Below, piece after piece: positions 42,956 to 54,702 of a stretch of DNA of 64,000 nucleotides. Source of the DNA: Tilletiopsis washingtonensis (taxonomy: Eukaryota > Basidiomycota > Exobasidiomycetes > Entylomatales); the NCBI RefSeq assembly GCF_003144115.1, contig NW_020312015.1:432718-496717 (forward strand). Reading direction: 5' to 3'. Position numbers and translations under genes: made by a program. How positions within the stretch are numbered: position 1 is the stretch's first letter; each line of letters opens with the position of its first letter. The notes beneath the pieces are model-generated. The model did no database searches, had not been told where the DNA came from, and was given only the letters and a program-made list of their open reading frames with translations.

Positions 42956-43599
42956 GGGCCGAGCGGGTGGTGTGGGGAGCGAGTCACGCAATTGAACAAG
43001 TCACGGCCTGTGCTGCGAGCGAAGGCGGCATCAGCCGAGGAATGCGGCGCTGCGGCGCGGGCGCGGCGTGGCGCAGCAAGCGGCGGCGGCGGCGCGACGT
43101 GCTACTGCGCGCCTCACCGCCTCCCTCCTCGAGCTTGTCGCCGCCGCGAGGCGTGACGTGCCGCTATCGCGATGCTCCGGCTCTCCTCTGGACTCGCACA
43201 CCTCGGCAACTCTTGCTGCGCACAGCCAGCTGCACAACACCGGGCCGTGTTCATGGTTGTGCAGCCGCCGAGCAGAAGCTGCCGCTCGCCTCGATCGCTT
43301 CCTTCCTTCCGCGCCCCACCCCCTGAAGCTGCTGCCACTTTGACTCACTCCCGATCCTCTCGCACGAGTGGAGTGCCACAGAGGAGGAGCACCGCCGCCG
43401 AACGGAGAGCTCACGGCAGGCCGGCAGTGTAGGGCGAAGGGTGAGAGGGGGCACCTCGGCAAGACAGCTCGGCCATTGACAGCGGGCCGGCAAGAGGGGC
43501 CACTAGACTGCCACCGCACGTGCCTCTCACCGCCATCTCCTCTCTCTCCCCTTCTTTGCTTCCCTCTCGCACACCCCATCCTCACGCGTCCGGTCCAAC
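42956..43599. other. intergenic, promoter of the hydrolase gene
   Basis: No gene is supported in 644 bp. The final 90 bp are pyrimidine-rich (CTCTCTCCCCTTC, CTTCCCTCTCGCAC), the usual pattern just before start codons in this window. Confidence 0.45.
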
Positions 43600-45165
43600 A
43601 TGCCGCTTCTGCACTACCCGCCGATGCCGCGCTCCGCCGAAGAGATGCTCAATCCCGTCTTCAGCGGGCACATGGCGGCGTACATCCCCGGAGACGGGCC
43701 AGCACCAACGCCCGAGTCATACGTGCCGCCGGACAAGCCGACGCTGCTGTTCCTCCCGTGCGTTGTGCGCATCGCAGCAGTCTCGCAGCCGACGCTCACG
43801 CACACCACAGCTCCGAGATGCTGCAGACGGCCGTCGTGTACGACTCTCTCGCCTCGTCGCCGGCGTTCGCCGCCTTCAACGTCCTCCTCTACGAGTTCGG
43901 CGTGCAGGTGCCGGAGCACGCACTGTCGCTCGCTGCCGCACCTACCGCACTGCCGCCCGATGCCGTCTCGTTTGTAGCGCAGGACATTCTCGCTGCGTTG
44001 CGCACGCTCGCGTACCTGCCAAACGACGAGGAGCTGGCGCAGGGAGTCAAGAGCGAGAAGCTGCATCTCGTCGGGTGCAGCATGTCGGCCATGTCGACGC
44101 TTGTCATGGCAGCGCTGCTTGGCGACGTCGTCGAGACAGTCATGCTCATTTCGCCGCTCGCACTCGGACTCACCGTGAGTCGCGTCCCTGACCTTCCTGC
44201 CTTGCCTCCCCTCAACAGCGAACCCATCTAGGCTCATACGTCGTCTCCCGCGCAGGACGAGCAGCTGGCACGCGACGTCGACGAGGTCTTCGACGAGTGG
44301 TGGCACTACCGTCGCGAGGCACGGGCGTTCTGGAAGGCCGACGATGCAAGCGGAGCGGGGCAACTGGAGCTCGAGAAGAATGCTCATCGCCTGGTGCTGC
44401 CGAGAGGCGCATCGGACGGCCTTAGACATCACTTCATGAGTGAGTGGCCGCGAAGCAGCAGGCAAGCCCACAGGCATCGGTAGAGCACGATTGCTGATAG
44501 CTTCCTCGTCGCAGACGAGCATCCTTGGCCCCGTCATCTCGAGTCCCTCATTCTCTCGCATTGGTGTTCTCGCTGGGTCGTCAAGGCGCACGAGTGGAAC
44601 GAGATGCGCGCACTCGTGCAGCTTCTTGAGGCGGAACGGAGCCGTGGAGGGCCGGCGTGCCCTGCTAGTCTGGCGGACGTGAAGGCGAGGGTGCTCGTCG
44701 TTGCAGGCAGCGAAGTGGAGCGGGCGTGGAAAGAGAGCATTCCGGTGAGGCGCTCCGCAAGACGCTCCTCGATCGATTGGCTAACCACCGCGCTCGCAGG
44801 CACTGCAAGCGGCACTCTCGAACGCAGAGTTCCGTCTCGAGACGCTCGAGGGCGCGCCGATGCTCGTGTGCGTCGCTGAGCGCTTCTCTGGGCGCGTGCG
44901 CGAGCTGCTCGCACAGCACCTCTCGCCTGATGACGTCCAAACGCAAGTCGCCGCAAGGAGGAGCTCGTCATTGCAGCTCGACATGCAGCAGCAGCTGCAG
45001 AAGACGCTTGAGGCGGCCGAGACAAGCGTCTGCGCGGACGAGAAGGAGGACGACGAGTTCTTCCTCGTCGCCGCCGAGCGCCCGCAGATGACACGTCCGC
45101 TGTCGGTCGACTTCAACATCGTCGAGCACGTCACCACCGAGCACGCCGACGAGCGCGGCTTGTGA
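43600..45165 (+). CDS. alpha/beta-hydrolase-fold protein
   Basis: Five exons (43600-43757, 43811-44174, 44256-44439, 44515-44744, 44800-45165) give 433 residues. After a short N-terminus (PPDKPTLLFLP, first core strand) the nucleophile elbow LHLVGCSMSAMST (G-x-S-x-S) lies near residue 165, followed by the hydrophobic strand VETVMLISPLAL. A later strand, KARVLVVAGSEVE, would position the acid residue, and a distal HLSPDDV could supply the catalytic His region. An acidic tail follows (EKEDDEFF). The substrate cannot be told. It could be an esterase, a lipase or a non-catalytic family member. No signal peptide or transmembrane segment is visible, so a cytosolic location is likely. Confidence 0.72.
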
Positions 45166-45665
45166 CGAGCTGCCCGGATGTTTCGTGCGGCGCGAGTCTT
45201 TTCTTCCTCTTCAGCGCGGCGGCTTAGTTCGTATACTCATGCTCCTTCTAGTAATGCATTGCGTGCGAGCCTTGCCGCCGAGCGTGCAACGCAGAGCCGT
45301 GCCCTTGAGCGCGTCTTTGTCGCCGTTGCAAGCGCTGCTGCACTCTTGCCATGCTGCTGCCTGCCTGTCTAGTGGGCCAGCCAGTCTCGGGAGTGCCAAG
45401 GGTAAGTCCTGCTGCCGCTGCCACACACATTCTCGTACCACGCAGCAGGCCTTGCCGCTTGAATCCCTCACTTGGCCACGAGGAGATGCGGCGCCACATC
45501 GCCCACGCGCTATTTGCGGCGCGCCCGCTCGCGCGCACACATCACATCACATTGCTCTGCCGGCGCCTCTCGCCTGCGTGCTGCGCTCCGGCATCTCGTG
45601 CGAGACGGAGCTGCGGAGTTGCCGGCTGCAGTGCAATATACTGCGAGCGCAGCTCATCACAACGA

Positions 45666-46066
45666 ATGAGCGACCGGCTCCCTTCTTCTGCCGGGCCGTC
45701 ACGCAGCGTCAGGGCGCTGGACGAGCTGCCAGACGACGCGCAGGCACGCCGCGAGCGCGCGCAGCGACGCACGCGCAGCACGAGCCGAGCGCAGCCGGCG
45801 GCGGCGCAGCGAAAGGGTTTGCCGCGTCTTGGCGTCCGCGTGGTGCGCCGTGCTCAGGGGGCCGGCGGCCCATGACGCGCGCCTGCCAGCCCTTCGGCTT
45901 GGCCGCGGTCGTCCTCGTCCTCGCCGTCGCTGCATGCTGCTTCTCCCGAGCGCCGTGCAGAGCTCATGTTGTGTGCCGCTACGACTTGAGAGCCGCGTCG
46001 ACGCGAGAATGCGAGAGGGTGCGGGTGTGCCCTGGCAGGACTCGCTGCGCAGCTCAGCGCCCCTGA
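45666..46066 (+). CDS. possible small single-pass membrane protein
   Basis: A tentative two-exon model (45666-45842 and 45890-46066) encodes a basic, Arg-rich N-terminal half (about 59 residues). A strongly hydrophobic segment (FGLAAVVLVLAVAACCF) follows, with a short tail that could alternatively be spliced again at a GTGCGG donor near 46019. The intron has GTGCGC, a CATGAC branch-like site and CAG, and joins in phase. The layout resembles small tail-anchored ER proteins, but no family match is recognised and codon G/C bias is weaker than in neighbours. It may be spurious. The stretch 45166-45665 before it holds no supported gene. Confidence 0.28.
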
Positions 46067-46743
46067 TGCACGTTTTCTCGGCTCCGCAGCCGAGCGTGTG
46101 AGCCGCAAGCCGGTAAGTGTGCCCAAAGCGGCGTTGAGTGAAGCTTGGGTGCACCTCATATAGAGCCCTGCATCTGCGTCACGGTGACGTGCGTGACGAG
46201 CGGCGTGCCCGATCGCCCACGCACGCCCACGAGGTCATCACGGCACGCTGCGGCGCAGCATCCTAGAGCGCTGAGATTTGCCCGGCTGCGGAGGCGTCAT
46301 TAAGGTCAGATTGCGAGCGAGCGAGGCAAGCGAGAGAGAGGGAGAGAGCAAGCGTAGTGAGAGCAGCAAGAGTGGTCAGAGAGGCCGGAGAGCAGCACGG
46401 GTGAATCTGTGACGCTGCGCAAGGCTGCTCTTCAGATGCGATGAGGCGCAACAGTCGTGGCCGGCCTGGCGCGGTTGAGAGGCCTCGAGGGAGCAGCGCA
46501 GCAGGAGCAGGCAGCGAGAGGACGCAGTGCCGGCGGGGCTCGGGAGCAGCACTGCACTCTGACGAGCGTGCGCGCCAGCCCTCGCCCTCGCCCCGGCTGG
46601 CCCCATAAGGCCTCTCTCGCCGCATCTTCCCTCCTCACCCCCACATCTCTACCAATCTTGCCCGTCTGCCCGCCTGTCTACTCTGGACCTCTTCCTCTCT
46701 CCCTCTCGCTCCGCACCCTCTCGGACCTGCACAGACGCCAGCA
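46067..46743. other. gene-free stretch before the Ste12-like gene
   Basis: No gene is supported. A GAGA-rich run (about 46318-46348) and a strongly CT-rich run (about 46620-46740) are visible. The latter is probably the promoter and leader of the downstream gene. Confidence 0.45.
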
Positions 46744-48897
46744 ATGTCGCTCAGCCCCGGTCAGTCGAGCCACACGTCGCCTGCCACTCGCGCCCCTGCT
46801 GACGCCGCACACCAGAGCTGCAGCGCGGCGACGCATCTCTTGCACCCCACCCCAGCGCCGCCTGCTCGCCGCCGTCGCGCCTCGGCGCAGAGCGACACCT
46901 CGACCTCAACCTCCTCTGCGCGCTGCCGTCGCCGCAGGCCCATCTCTCCGGCGCGCCGTCGGCGCTCGGCCTGAGCAACCTCTCGCCCGACCGCTCGAGC
47001 TTCTCCTGCGGCTCGCTCGACTACATCCACTGGCAGCGCGCCGGCGCCAGCGACGTCAGCTACGGCGGCAGCTCGGCGTCGAGCTACGTGCCCTCTCCCG
47101 CCTCTCGCGCCCGTGAAGACGCCTACTCGGCATTTGCGCTCAACACGTTCGACTTCTCGGCCCGGCGCAGCCGAGTGAGCATGCCTCGTCCGCTCTCGTC
47201 ACGTCCTGTCGCTCACCCTCTGCCCGCCAGGCAACATCGGTCTCCTCGCTGCGCTCCACGTACGAGCCATCGCCACCTCCCTCGCCGACAAGCGAGGGCG
47301 ACCTCTTCTTCGCCGACTGGACGCTCGCCTCGCCGATCCGCACGACGCGGCGTGTGTCGGACATGGAGCTCGACGCCGCTCGTAGCATGTCTGAGCTCCG
47401 GCCGTTCGACACCAAGCGCATTTACTCTACGTCCATCAACGAATTCGCCTTCACGAACTCAAGCATGTCGCCGCCCTCGCCTGCAGAGTCACTCAGCGAG
47501 CTGAGCGACGTCTCGAACACGGCCGACTGCGGCGGCGTGGACACTCGTAGCAAGCCCATCGCTCGCCCTCGCCGTGCCGCTGCGTCGTCGCCTGCTGTGT
47601 CGAGCGACTTCGACCACGGCGCCCAGCGCTTCCCGTGGGCTGTGGCGCATCGGCAGCTCAAGCACTGGCTTGCCACCGCGCCCGACGTCCTGCGCGCCAC
47701 TCGCCTCTCCGACTACGGCGTGACGCTCGGCGCAGACGTGGGCAACACATCGCTTCGACGCGCAGCCGAGGAAGGTGACCTGCTCGTCTCGACGCCCTCT
47801 GCTGTCGCGGGACAGGCTGCAAGCCTTGTGCTCGAGCGCCAGCACTCGCGTCGCGCCACCAAGAGCACCTCTTCGCCGTCATCGGCGGCAGCGCTCTGCG
47901 ATGCGCTCACCGTGCACTCCTTCGCTCTCCCGCCTTCCTACATCACCGCCTCGCTGTGGCACGCCTCCTCGGCCGACTCGCGCATCAACTGTCTCCGCTG
48001 GAACGGCGACGTCTGGCTGACCGTGCACGACATCATCGCGGTGCTCGTGTTCCGTCTTGCCTGCCTCGGCTTCGACGTCAGCACGCCCGCTGCGCGCGCC
48101 AAGCTCAGCGAGGGCTGCTACTCGGACCTGCGCGCTTGCTTTGAAGTGCGAGACTTCCTCGCCATCGAGGCGGGAAGCAGTGTGCTCAAGGCCTTCGCCA
48201 GGTGTGTCGCGAGAAACGCACTGCGCCGTGACGCCTACTCATCGCCGCGGCTGGCAGCATCGGCGCAGTCAAGTCGACCAAGACGCAGCGCGTCTATCGC
48301 TGGGGCTCGGTGAGCTATTCAGAGCACCTTCGTGGCTCGCCTCAGCTCACATCGTCCTGGCTCCACAGATCTGCCACGACCGCCTCCTCGTCTCAGCGCT
48401 GCAGCGTGACGTCGAGCGCGTTTCCAAGGGCATCGAGGTCGTCTGCTCTCCCGTGCGCGAGCCGGCGCTGTCGCTCAAGCTTGCTACGAAGCCCGACGTG
48501 GTGCGTACCCCGCCCCTGGCTGACGTCCCCCTTCCTCCAGGCGAGCCAGCTCGGCATCGCCGACTCGCCCACCATCTCACCCGGCATCCTCACCGTCTTC
48601 GCATTCGGCGCTCCCTCCTCGTACGCCAGCGGCCGCGGGTACGGCGTGCTGCGCGCGGCAAGCGAGAACGTCACGGTGGCATGGGACCTCCCCGCAGGGC
48701 GCAACGGACGCACTCGTCGCTCAAGCAGCCCGTACAAGCTGAAGGCGCCGCCGGCGAGCAGCGGCGCAAAGCAGCCGAGCGGCTCGCACTCGGCGCCCAA
48801 GCTCAGCGCCGCACTCCCGCCGACTACACCATCCGCTGCCGGCTCTGCCATCGCCACTCGTAGCCGCCGCAAGATGCTGAGCGCTGCGCTCGTCTAG
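46744..48897 (+). CDS. divergent Ste12-like transcription factor
   Basis: Six exons (46744-46759, 46816-47174, 47231-48201, 48258-48309, 48369-48500, 48541-48897) give 628 residues. The STE12 DNA-binding domain is recognisable from about residue 258: HRQLKHWLATAPDVL matches the LKFFLATAP start. FALPPSYITASLWH matches the FLPNGESISCVLW segment, WLTVHDIIAVLVFRL matches GTDIVRSLVFRF, and LSEGCYSDLR matches FEEGIFSDLR. TKTQRVYRWGSVICHDRLL matches KKQKVFYWFSVPHDRLF, and ALQRDVERVSKG ends it. About 80 low-complexity residues interrupt the domain after its first helix. No C2H2 finger is visible. Ste12 factors act under MAP-kinase control of mating and filamentation. The first exon codes for only five residues and part of a sixth, so the start is less certain. 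Confidence 0.72.
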
Positions 48898-49123
48898 AGC
48901 GTCATGCCTTCCGGCCCCGCCGTCATCGAGCGCCACGCCGCTCCGGATCCATTCGCGTCGCGCCTCACCCCTCACGCCCTGCTCTGCGCTCCTCCCAGCT
49001 TGCTTCGTCTGCACCCACTCACCTCTCTCAGACACTCGTCACAACGCTCCGCTCATCTTGGCGTCTTCTTGCTTGTTCTGCACCACCCTCTTGCTTTTGC
49101 AATGTCACATTGTGCCTCGTCTC

Positions 49124-49625
49124 TCAGAACGGCAGCTCGCCCAGCCGCGACTCCTCCCACGATCCGTCCGCCTGGTGCACGGCGCGCGTCCAGAGGAAGT
49201 GCTGCGGCTCGATCGTCTGCTCGCATACATCAGCACTCTGCCACCCTGCCCTTGCAGCCAGCGAGAGACTCACGCCGTAGATGTGCCCGAACTCGTCGCC
49301 CACACTCGGCGCCAGCTCGAACTTGAGCTCGCCGGCATCGTGGCGCTCGAGCTTCTCGCGCGGGATGCAGACGAGCACGACCTCGGTGGTGTCTGCGAAG
49401 AAGCGCGACAGCGTGGCGCGCAGCTGGGTCGAGGTGGAGAGGTGGATGAAGCCGTCGTTTTGCTGCGTGCGCACCGTGTCAGGTAGGGCAGGCAGCAGCG
49501 CGGGGGCGAGCACGACGCACGTCGAACTCAGTGCCCTTCCACGCGCGCTGCGGCAGCGCGTTGTGCTCCTGCGGCGTGAGGATCTTGTAGAGATGCGTGC
49601 ATTCGCGCGACGGCGGCGAGGTCAT
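49124..49625 (-). CDS. DUF952-family protein
   Basis: Three exons (49625-49521, 49462-49274, 49216-49124) give 128 residues. The family pattern is clear: THLYKILTPQE, Trp-containing AWKGTEFD, the hallmark DGFIHLSTSTQL, a strand with VVLVCIPREKL, then FELAPSVGDEFGHIYG. DUF952 proteins are small and found in bacteria and fungi; their biochemical role is not firmly known to me. The 57-nt second intron is in frame, so an unspliced form would only lengthen the protein by 19 residues. It is tail-to-tail with the Ste12-like gene and head-to-head with the mitochondrial gene that follows. Confidence 0.82.
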
Positions 49626-49970
49626 GCTGGGCCAGAGTGAGGTGGTGGTGAGAGGCGCAGGAGGGCAGCGGGCCTCCACCCACACCCCGCACTCGAGGCC
49701 CAGGGTGCTGGGCGTGCTTATGTCAGCATCGCGCGCCGCCGTGCCAACACGTCATGCGGTGCGTCTCTGGCCCGCCGGCAACTCAGCTCAGGCCGCGGCG
49801 CAGTCAGGCCAGTCGTTCTTCGCGAGCCGCCGCCGCCAGCGTCCTTGTCCGCTCCACACCCCTCGCCCGTGCCCCTTCTCGCCTGCCTCACGCAGCTCAG
49901 CTCTTTGCCGCACCTCCCACTCTCGCCCCTACTCGCATCTCCCGTGGCGCTGCACCCTCCGCCGCCCAGC
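49626..49970. promoter_or_regulatory. bidirectional promoter, DUF952 and Mit_KHE1-type genes
   Basis: The divergent starts are 345 bp apart. The half next to 49971 is rich in CT and CGCC words. No specific operator could be recognised. Confidence 0.45.
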
Positions 49971-51348
49971 ATGAAGCTGCTCGCCGTGCCGCTGGCGCGT
50001 CTCACGCCCAAGGCGGCGCCCCTGCTCTCCTTCGTCGCCGTGCCGCCCGCCAAGGCGCCCGTGCAGGACGGGCCGCCGCCGCTCTCCACGCGCCTCCTCA
50101 CCCGCGCCTCGGACTTCTGGGCAGGGCTCGGCAAGCCGGGCCAGAAGAGCGTCGGCGACTGGAAGCGCCGCACATACGTCACCGGCGAGAGGCTGATGGA
50201 CCGCATCGAGTATGAGGAGTGGGCCCTCAAGGGCATTGACCCGAGCTTGGGCCCGAAGACGAAGGGCGAGAAGATCGACGTGGGCGAGAAGGTGAGTCGC
50301 ATCAGAGGCGTGCGGCGCCGGAAGCGCGGGTGGAAGGTGGAGGACGGTGGCAGTGCGTGATGAGTCAAGTGCGGTGGAGCACGGGATTCGTCACCTGACC
50401 TGCGACGATCGCACCGATTGAGCTCTGCTAAGCTCTCGAGCCCAAGAGCTTCACCCGGAATGGGCGTAGCAAGCGCACGCATCCTCAGCGTCCTGCTGAA
50501 GGTGTGGCATGCCACTGTGTGCCTTGTTTGCTGTGCTAGCAGCCGGAGGGCCTTCGTGCGCCTGGGCCGCCCTGCCGCCTCTTTCCGCATCAGTGCTGAC
50601 ATCGTCGCCTAGCTCTCCCTTCTCCATCCACCGGGTCTCGGTTCCGCGCAGGTGATGCACTCCCTCTCTGCGCTTGCGGCGCGAAGAACGCCGCACCACC
50701 GCAAGTACCTCATCTGGTGCATCGTCGGCATGCCCTTCACGGCGCCGTTCGCACTCATTCCCGTCGTGCCGAACCTGCCGTTCTTCTACCTCGTGTGGCG
50801 AGCTTACAGCCATTGGAGTGGTGAGTCGAGAGAGATGGCAGCGGCGGCAGTGGCGGCGGCACAGGCGACTAGCTGGCATTGGCAGCTCGCAACGCCCATG
50901 CTGCGGTGCTGATGCGACCTCGTCTGCAGCGTACAGATCTTCATCGTACCTATCCGAGCTGCTGGCGGCCAAGCGCATCGTGCCAGAGCCGTCGAAGGAG
51001 CTGGACGATGTGCTTCGGACACCTGCGCCGCCGCCATCTGCATCGGAGGCGAGCGCCAGCGAGTCGAGCGAGGCAGCAGCGCCACAAGAGGCAGAGACGC
51101 CGGCCGCCTCTTCCTCCGCCGAGCTGCTGCTGCTGGCACACCACGTGCCGGCGCTCGTCGGCACGTTCAAGCTGGACCACCAGCGCCACATCGACCTCGA
51201 CCGTGCGCGTGCGCAGCTGGCACTGGCACTGCGCAAGAACGAGCTGGCCACGCTCGAGCGCGCCGTCGAGGAGGGCGCGGCTGTGGCGCAGGAGAAGGAG
51301 CAGCAGCGCGAGGAGCAGAAGCAGCAGGAGAGCGCGAAGGACAAGTAG
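49971..51348 (+). CDS. mitochondrial K+/H+ exchange-related protein (Mit_KHE1 type)
   Basis: Three exons (49971-50291, 50652-50820, 50930-51348) give 302 residues. Members of this family, such as yeast YDL183C, are mitochondrial inner-membrane proteins linked to K+/H+ exchange and organelle volume. The conserved blocks are RTYVTGERLMDRIEYEEWALKG, RKYLIWCIVGMPFTAPFALIP with VVPNLPFFYLVWRAYSHW (one or two membrane segments, about residues 125-165) and SSYLSELL. A coiled-coil, Glu/Gln/Lys-rich C-terminus follows. Intron 1 is 360 nt, about six times the local norm, and contains a TGATGA word. The N-terminus is compatible with a mitochondrial presequence. Confidence 0.85.
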
Positions 51349-51570
51349 ATGCGCACGCCTCACCACACCACTCTTTTGGGATACACACTAGACACGGGCT
51401 CAAGGTTGCACGGCGCCGATCACTCTCACTCCTAGACGCGCAATGCACGCGTGACTGCCGCAGCAGCTCCACTGCGAACAAGCGCCGCGCTCTGGAGGAT
51501 GACGGATTGCCGAATGTGTAGTGTACATGTGAGATGGGAGCACGGTCCTCGACGCACGGCCGCCGCGGGG

Positions 51571-54474
51571 CTATGTCGTGACGACGAGCGCGGCCGACAC
51601 GACGTCGAGCACCTCCTCGGTGCGCCGGTTGGGATGCTTGGGGTCCTTGAGCGCCAGCTGCCACTGCTCGCCGTGGTGCGGCTCGGCGCGGATGCAGCGC
51701 TCGCGCACCGCTCGCCGGCTGTCGTCCGTGCCGTGCTGCGCCTCGAACTTGGCCCACCAGGCCCAGCCGTCTCCCCAGTCCGCGTTCGCCTTGGTGGCAC
51801 GCTCGAACCACTTGCGCGCCTGCTCCGTCTTGCGCTCGTTCCAGAACATGCGCGCCACGCTCGCAATGACGCGCGCGTCGTCGCCCGTCTTGTTGAGCGC
51901 ATCGGCACTGCGTGTGCGTCGTGCTGCTCGCGGCTCGAGCCAGATGGACGCAGCCCACAGCAGGCCGGACTTGGGGTGTTCTTGCAGGCCGCGCGCAATG
52001 AGCGCCTTCGCCTGCGGCGCGTTGCCCGAGCGCTCCTCGACGCACGCCGCCTCGTGCCAGAGCACGTCCTTGTCCTCCGACTCTTTGAGGCGCGCCTTCT
52101 CCAGCAGCGCACGTGCGCGGATCGCCAGGCCAGCGCGCTCCTCCAGCCGGCTTGCGTTGATCCAGAGCACCGCAGATGTAGGGCACGCCTTAAGGCCGGC
52201 AGTAAGCGCCTCGCGCGCGGCGCGGAAGTGCGCACCGTCCTCGCCCGGCGGCGTGACGGCCTCGAGCAGCTGCGCGTGCATGATGTGCAGCTTCCAGAAG
52301 GTAGGGAAGCGCTTCAGCGCCTCGCGCACCAGCTCGAGCGCCTCGGTCGTGCGCCTGTCGTTGCGCTCAAAGACAGCGCTCTTGAGCCAGACGCGCGGCG
52401 TGTTGACCTCCTGCCGTGCGCGCTGCAGGAGCAGGCCGGCCGCCTGCTTCTGCCCGTTCTCCGACTCGAGCTTGGCGGCGGCGAGCGAGATCTCCTCGGA
52501 GCCCATGTTCTTGTCAAACGCGCGGATGAGCACTTGCCGTGCCGCCGCCACGTCGCCGGCGCCCTGCCACTTCTCCTTGGCGTAGATGAGCCAGAGCACC
52601 TCGGCCTTGGGACACATGGTCACGGCGCGCTCCAGCAGGCCTTCGAGACTCTGCGGCGTGCCGTGCTTCTTCTCGATGTCGACGGCCAGGCGCCAGATGC
52701 TCTGCCGATCGGGGAACTCGCGCAGCGTATAGGCGAGAATGGCGCGCGCCGTCTCGATGCAGCCGCGCTCGACGCATGCTTGTGCGTCCTCGACCCAGAC
52801 TGTCCGCCGGTCCTCCTCCTCCACGTCGAGCGCGATCGTCGCCTTGACGATGGCCGCGCACGTCGCCGGACTGCCCTCGCGCTCGACGCGCTCCGCCTCC
52901 TTGAGCCACTGCTCGCGATTGAGCACAGCGCCGGCCTTCTGCAGGCGCTTGACAGCCGTAGCCATCGTGCGGTCGAGGTTCGCCTGCGTCTCGTCGGCCG
53001 CCTTGCCCTCGTCGTTGCTCGTCTGCTCGACGAGGCGCGCCGCGGCAATCCAGATCTCGTGGCTGCTTGGCAGCGTCTGGCGCGCCTTGTTCAGCACCGA
53101 CTGCGCCTCCTGCGGGCTCGACAAGCGCGCCAGCGCCAGCCAGAGGTCGACGGAACCCGGCACTGCTGCGACTGCGCCGCTGAGCAAGATCCGCGCGTCC
53201 TCGTGCGACTCCTCGAGGTTGACGAGCTCCTTCCACAGCTTGATCGAGTTGGGAATGTACTCGAGGCTCTTGCGGATGACGCGCTTCTTGCTGTTCGTGT
53301 CCGTCTCGAGCTCGGCAGCCTTGAGCCAGATCTTGACCGACGTCGTGAGGCCCGCAGCGATGGCACGCGCCAGCACAACCTTGGCGTTGTCGCGCGTGTT
53401 CAGCCGGGCACTCTCCAGCCACACGTCCTCGCTCATCTTGCAGTTCTCGCAGCCCTGCGCAATGACCTTGCGCGCAATGGCCATCTTGCCCGCCACCTCT
53501 TCGAGGCGCGCTGCGGCGATCCAGCCGGGCGCGTGCTTCGGGTTCGTCTTGATGACGCTGTCGAGCAGGCTGCGCGCCTTTTTGATGTCGCCAATCTCGG
53601 TGCTGGACTTGACATTCACAGACGAGAGGTCAGTGAGGTAGCCCTTGGGGTCGATGGTCGACGACGTGCCGAGCGACGAGGCCGTGCCGTCGGCGCGGCT
53701 CGAGCTGCCGGCCTGGTCGAGCTTGTGGCTGAAGATCTTGTTGCGCGCCTCGCCGATCTCCGTCAGGCTCGTCGTCGTGCCCATGGCCGTCGCCGTGCCG
53801 TCCTCCATCTGCTCGGCGCTCAGCGAGCTCTCCGTCGCGGTGCGGTCGCGATTGCCGATGAGCACGCTGTCCGGCACGGCGTACGTACGGTCGTTGCCAG
53901 CTCGCGCAGCGGCAGCCTTTCGCCGCTTGCCCGTCAGGTTGCCCGCCTCGGGCAGCGTCGCCCACTCCTCGTCGCTCACGGCGCTGAGGCCGCGCTTGAG
54001 GTCTGCAAACTGCGCCTGGATCTTGGGCCGCTCTGCCCGGTACTTCTCCAGCTCGGCTTTCTCGCGCGCCTCGCGCTGCTTGCGCCGCCGCGCATCCATG
54101 TTGTCGTCGACGCTCTGCCAGATGCGGTCTGCCTCCTCGTCGTCGCGCTCGTATACGGTGCCGGCAAAGAGGCCCGTCTCGTTCTCCGGGTCCTGGTTGG
54201 CGTCGGCGTCCTCCTCCTGGCCCGGCCCGTCGCCGCTCTCGGGGCCCTCGCCGCGCTTAGCGCGTGCGGCATTGATCGTGTCCTGGCTCGGGCCCTCGCG
54301 CGCCGGACCGATGTCCGAGCGCGTGGTGAAGCCCGAGGCGCCACGTCCCAGACCCGCCACATAGTTGGCCGGCGGCGCCTGTGCGCAGGGCGGCTGTCAG
54401 TGGCGCCGCTGAGCAGCACGCAGCCCGGCACGCACCTGGTTCAGGAACGCAAGCTTGTTGTTGACGGACGCCAT
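51571..54474 (-). CDS. PRP6: pre-mRNA splicing factor Prp6 (U4/U6.U5 tri-snRNP)
   Basis: Two exons (54474-54436 and 54378-51571) give 948 residues. Prp6 bridges U5 and U4/U6 in the tri-snRNP. The N-terminus has the PRP1/Prp6 domain: AFLNQAPPANYVAGLGRGA and FTTRSDIGPAR. The motifs ETGLFAGTVYERDDEEADRI and RRRKQREAREKAELE follow, then FADLKRGLSAVSDEEW. From about residue 270 it is a long array of HAT/TPR helices (repeated W-x2-A-A-R-L-E). The length and order match yeast and human orthologues. The tiny first exon is typical for this gene. It is divergent from RPA49. Confidence 0.96.
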
Positions 54475-54702
54475 GGCGCGGGCGTGCGGACAGCAGAGGC
54501 TGCGCGGGGCGAGGTGTGGTGGAGCGGTGAGAAGGTGGCAGGAGCAGCTGCGCGCGGCGGCGGCGTGATGAGCCGCGGGTCTGGCGCCGGCGCGCTTCGG
54601 CCTTTTCGGCGCTGCCCGCCCGACGCGCCACATTTTTGGGTGAGCCGCGCGCCCCGAGGTGCTTCGCGCGGCTCTCTTCTCACCCACACCACCTCACTCA
54701 CC
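54475..54702. promoter_or_regulatory. bidirectional promoter, PRP6 and RPA49
   Basis: The divergent start codons are 228 bp apart, the shortest divergent spacing in the window. Both products serve core RNA synthesis or processing, so co-regulation is plausible. No named motif was identified. Confidence 0.55.

Noticed and set aside
45178-45372. A 64-residue frame starting MFRAARVFSSSSARRLSS, like a mitochondrial presequence
   Set aside because: It begins 12 bp after the hydrolase stop, has weak codon G/C bias and no body after the presequence-like start. It is more likely 3' UTR.
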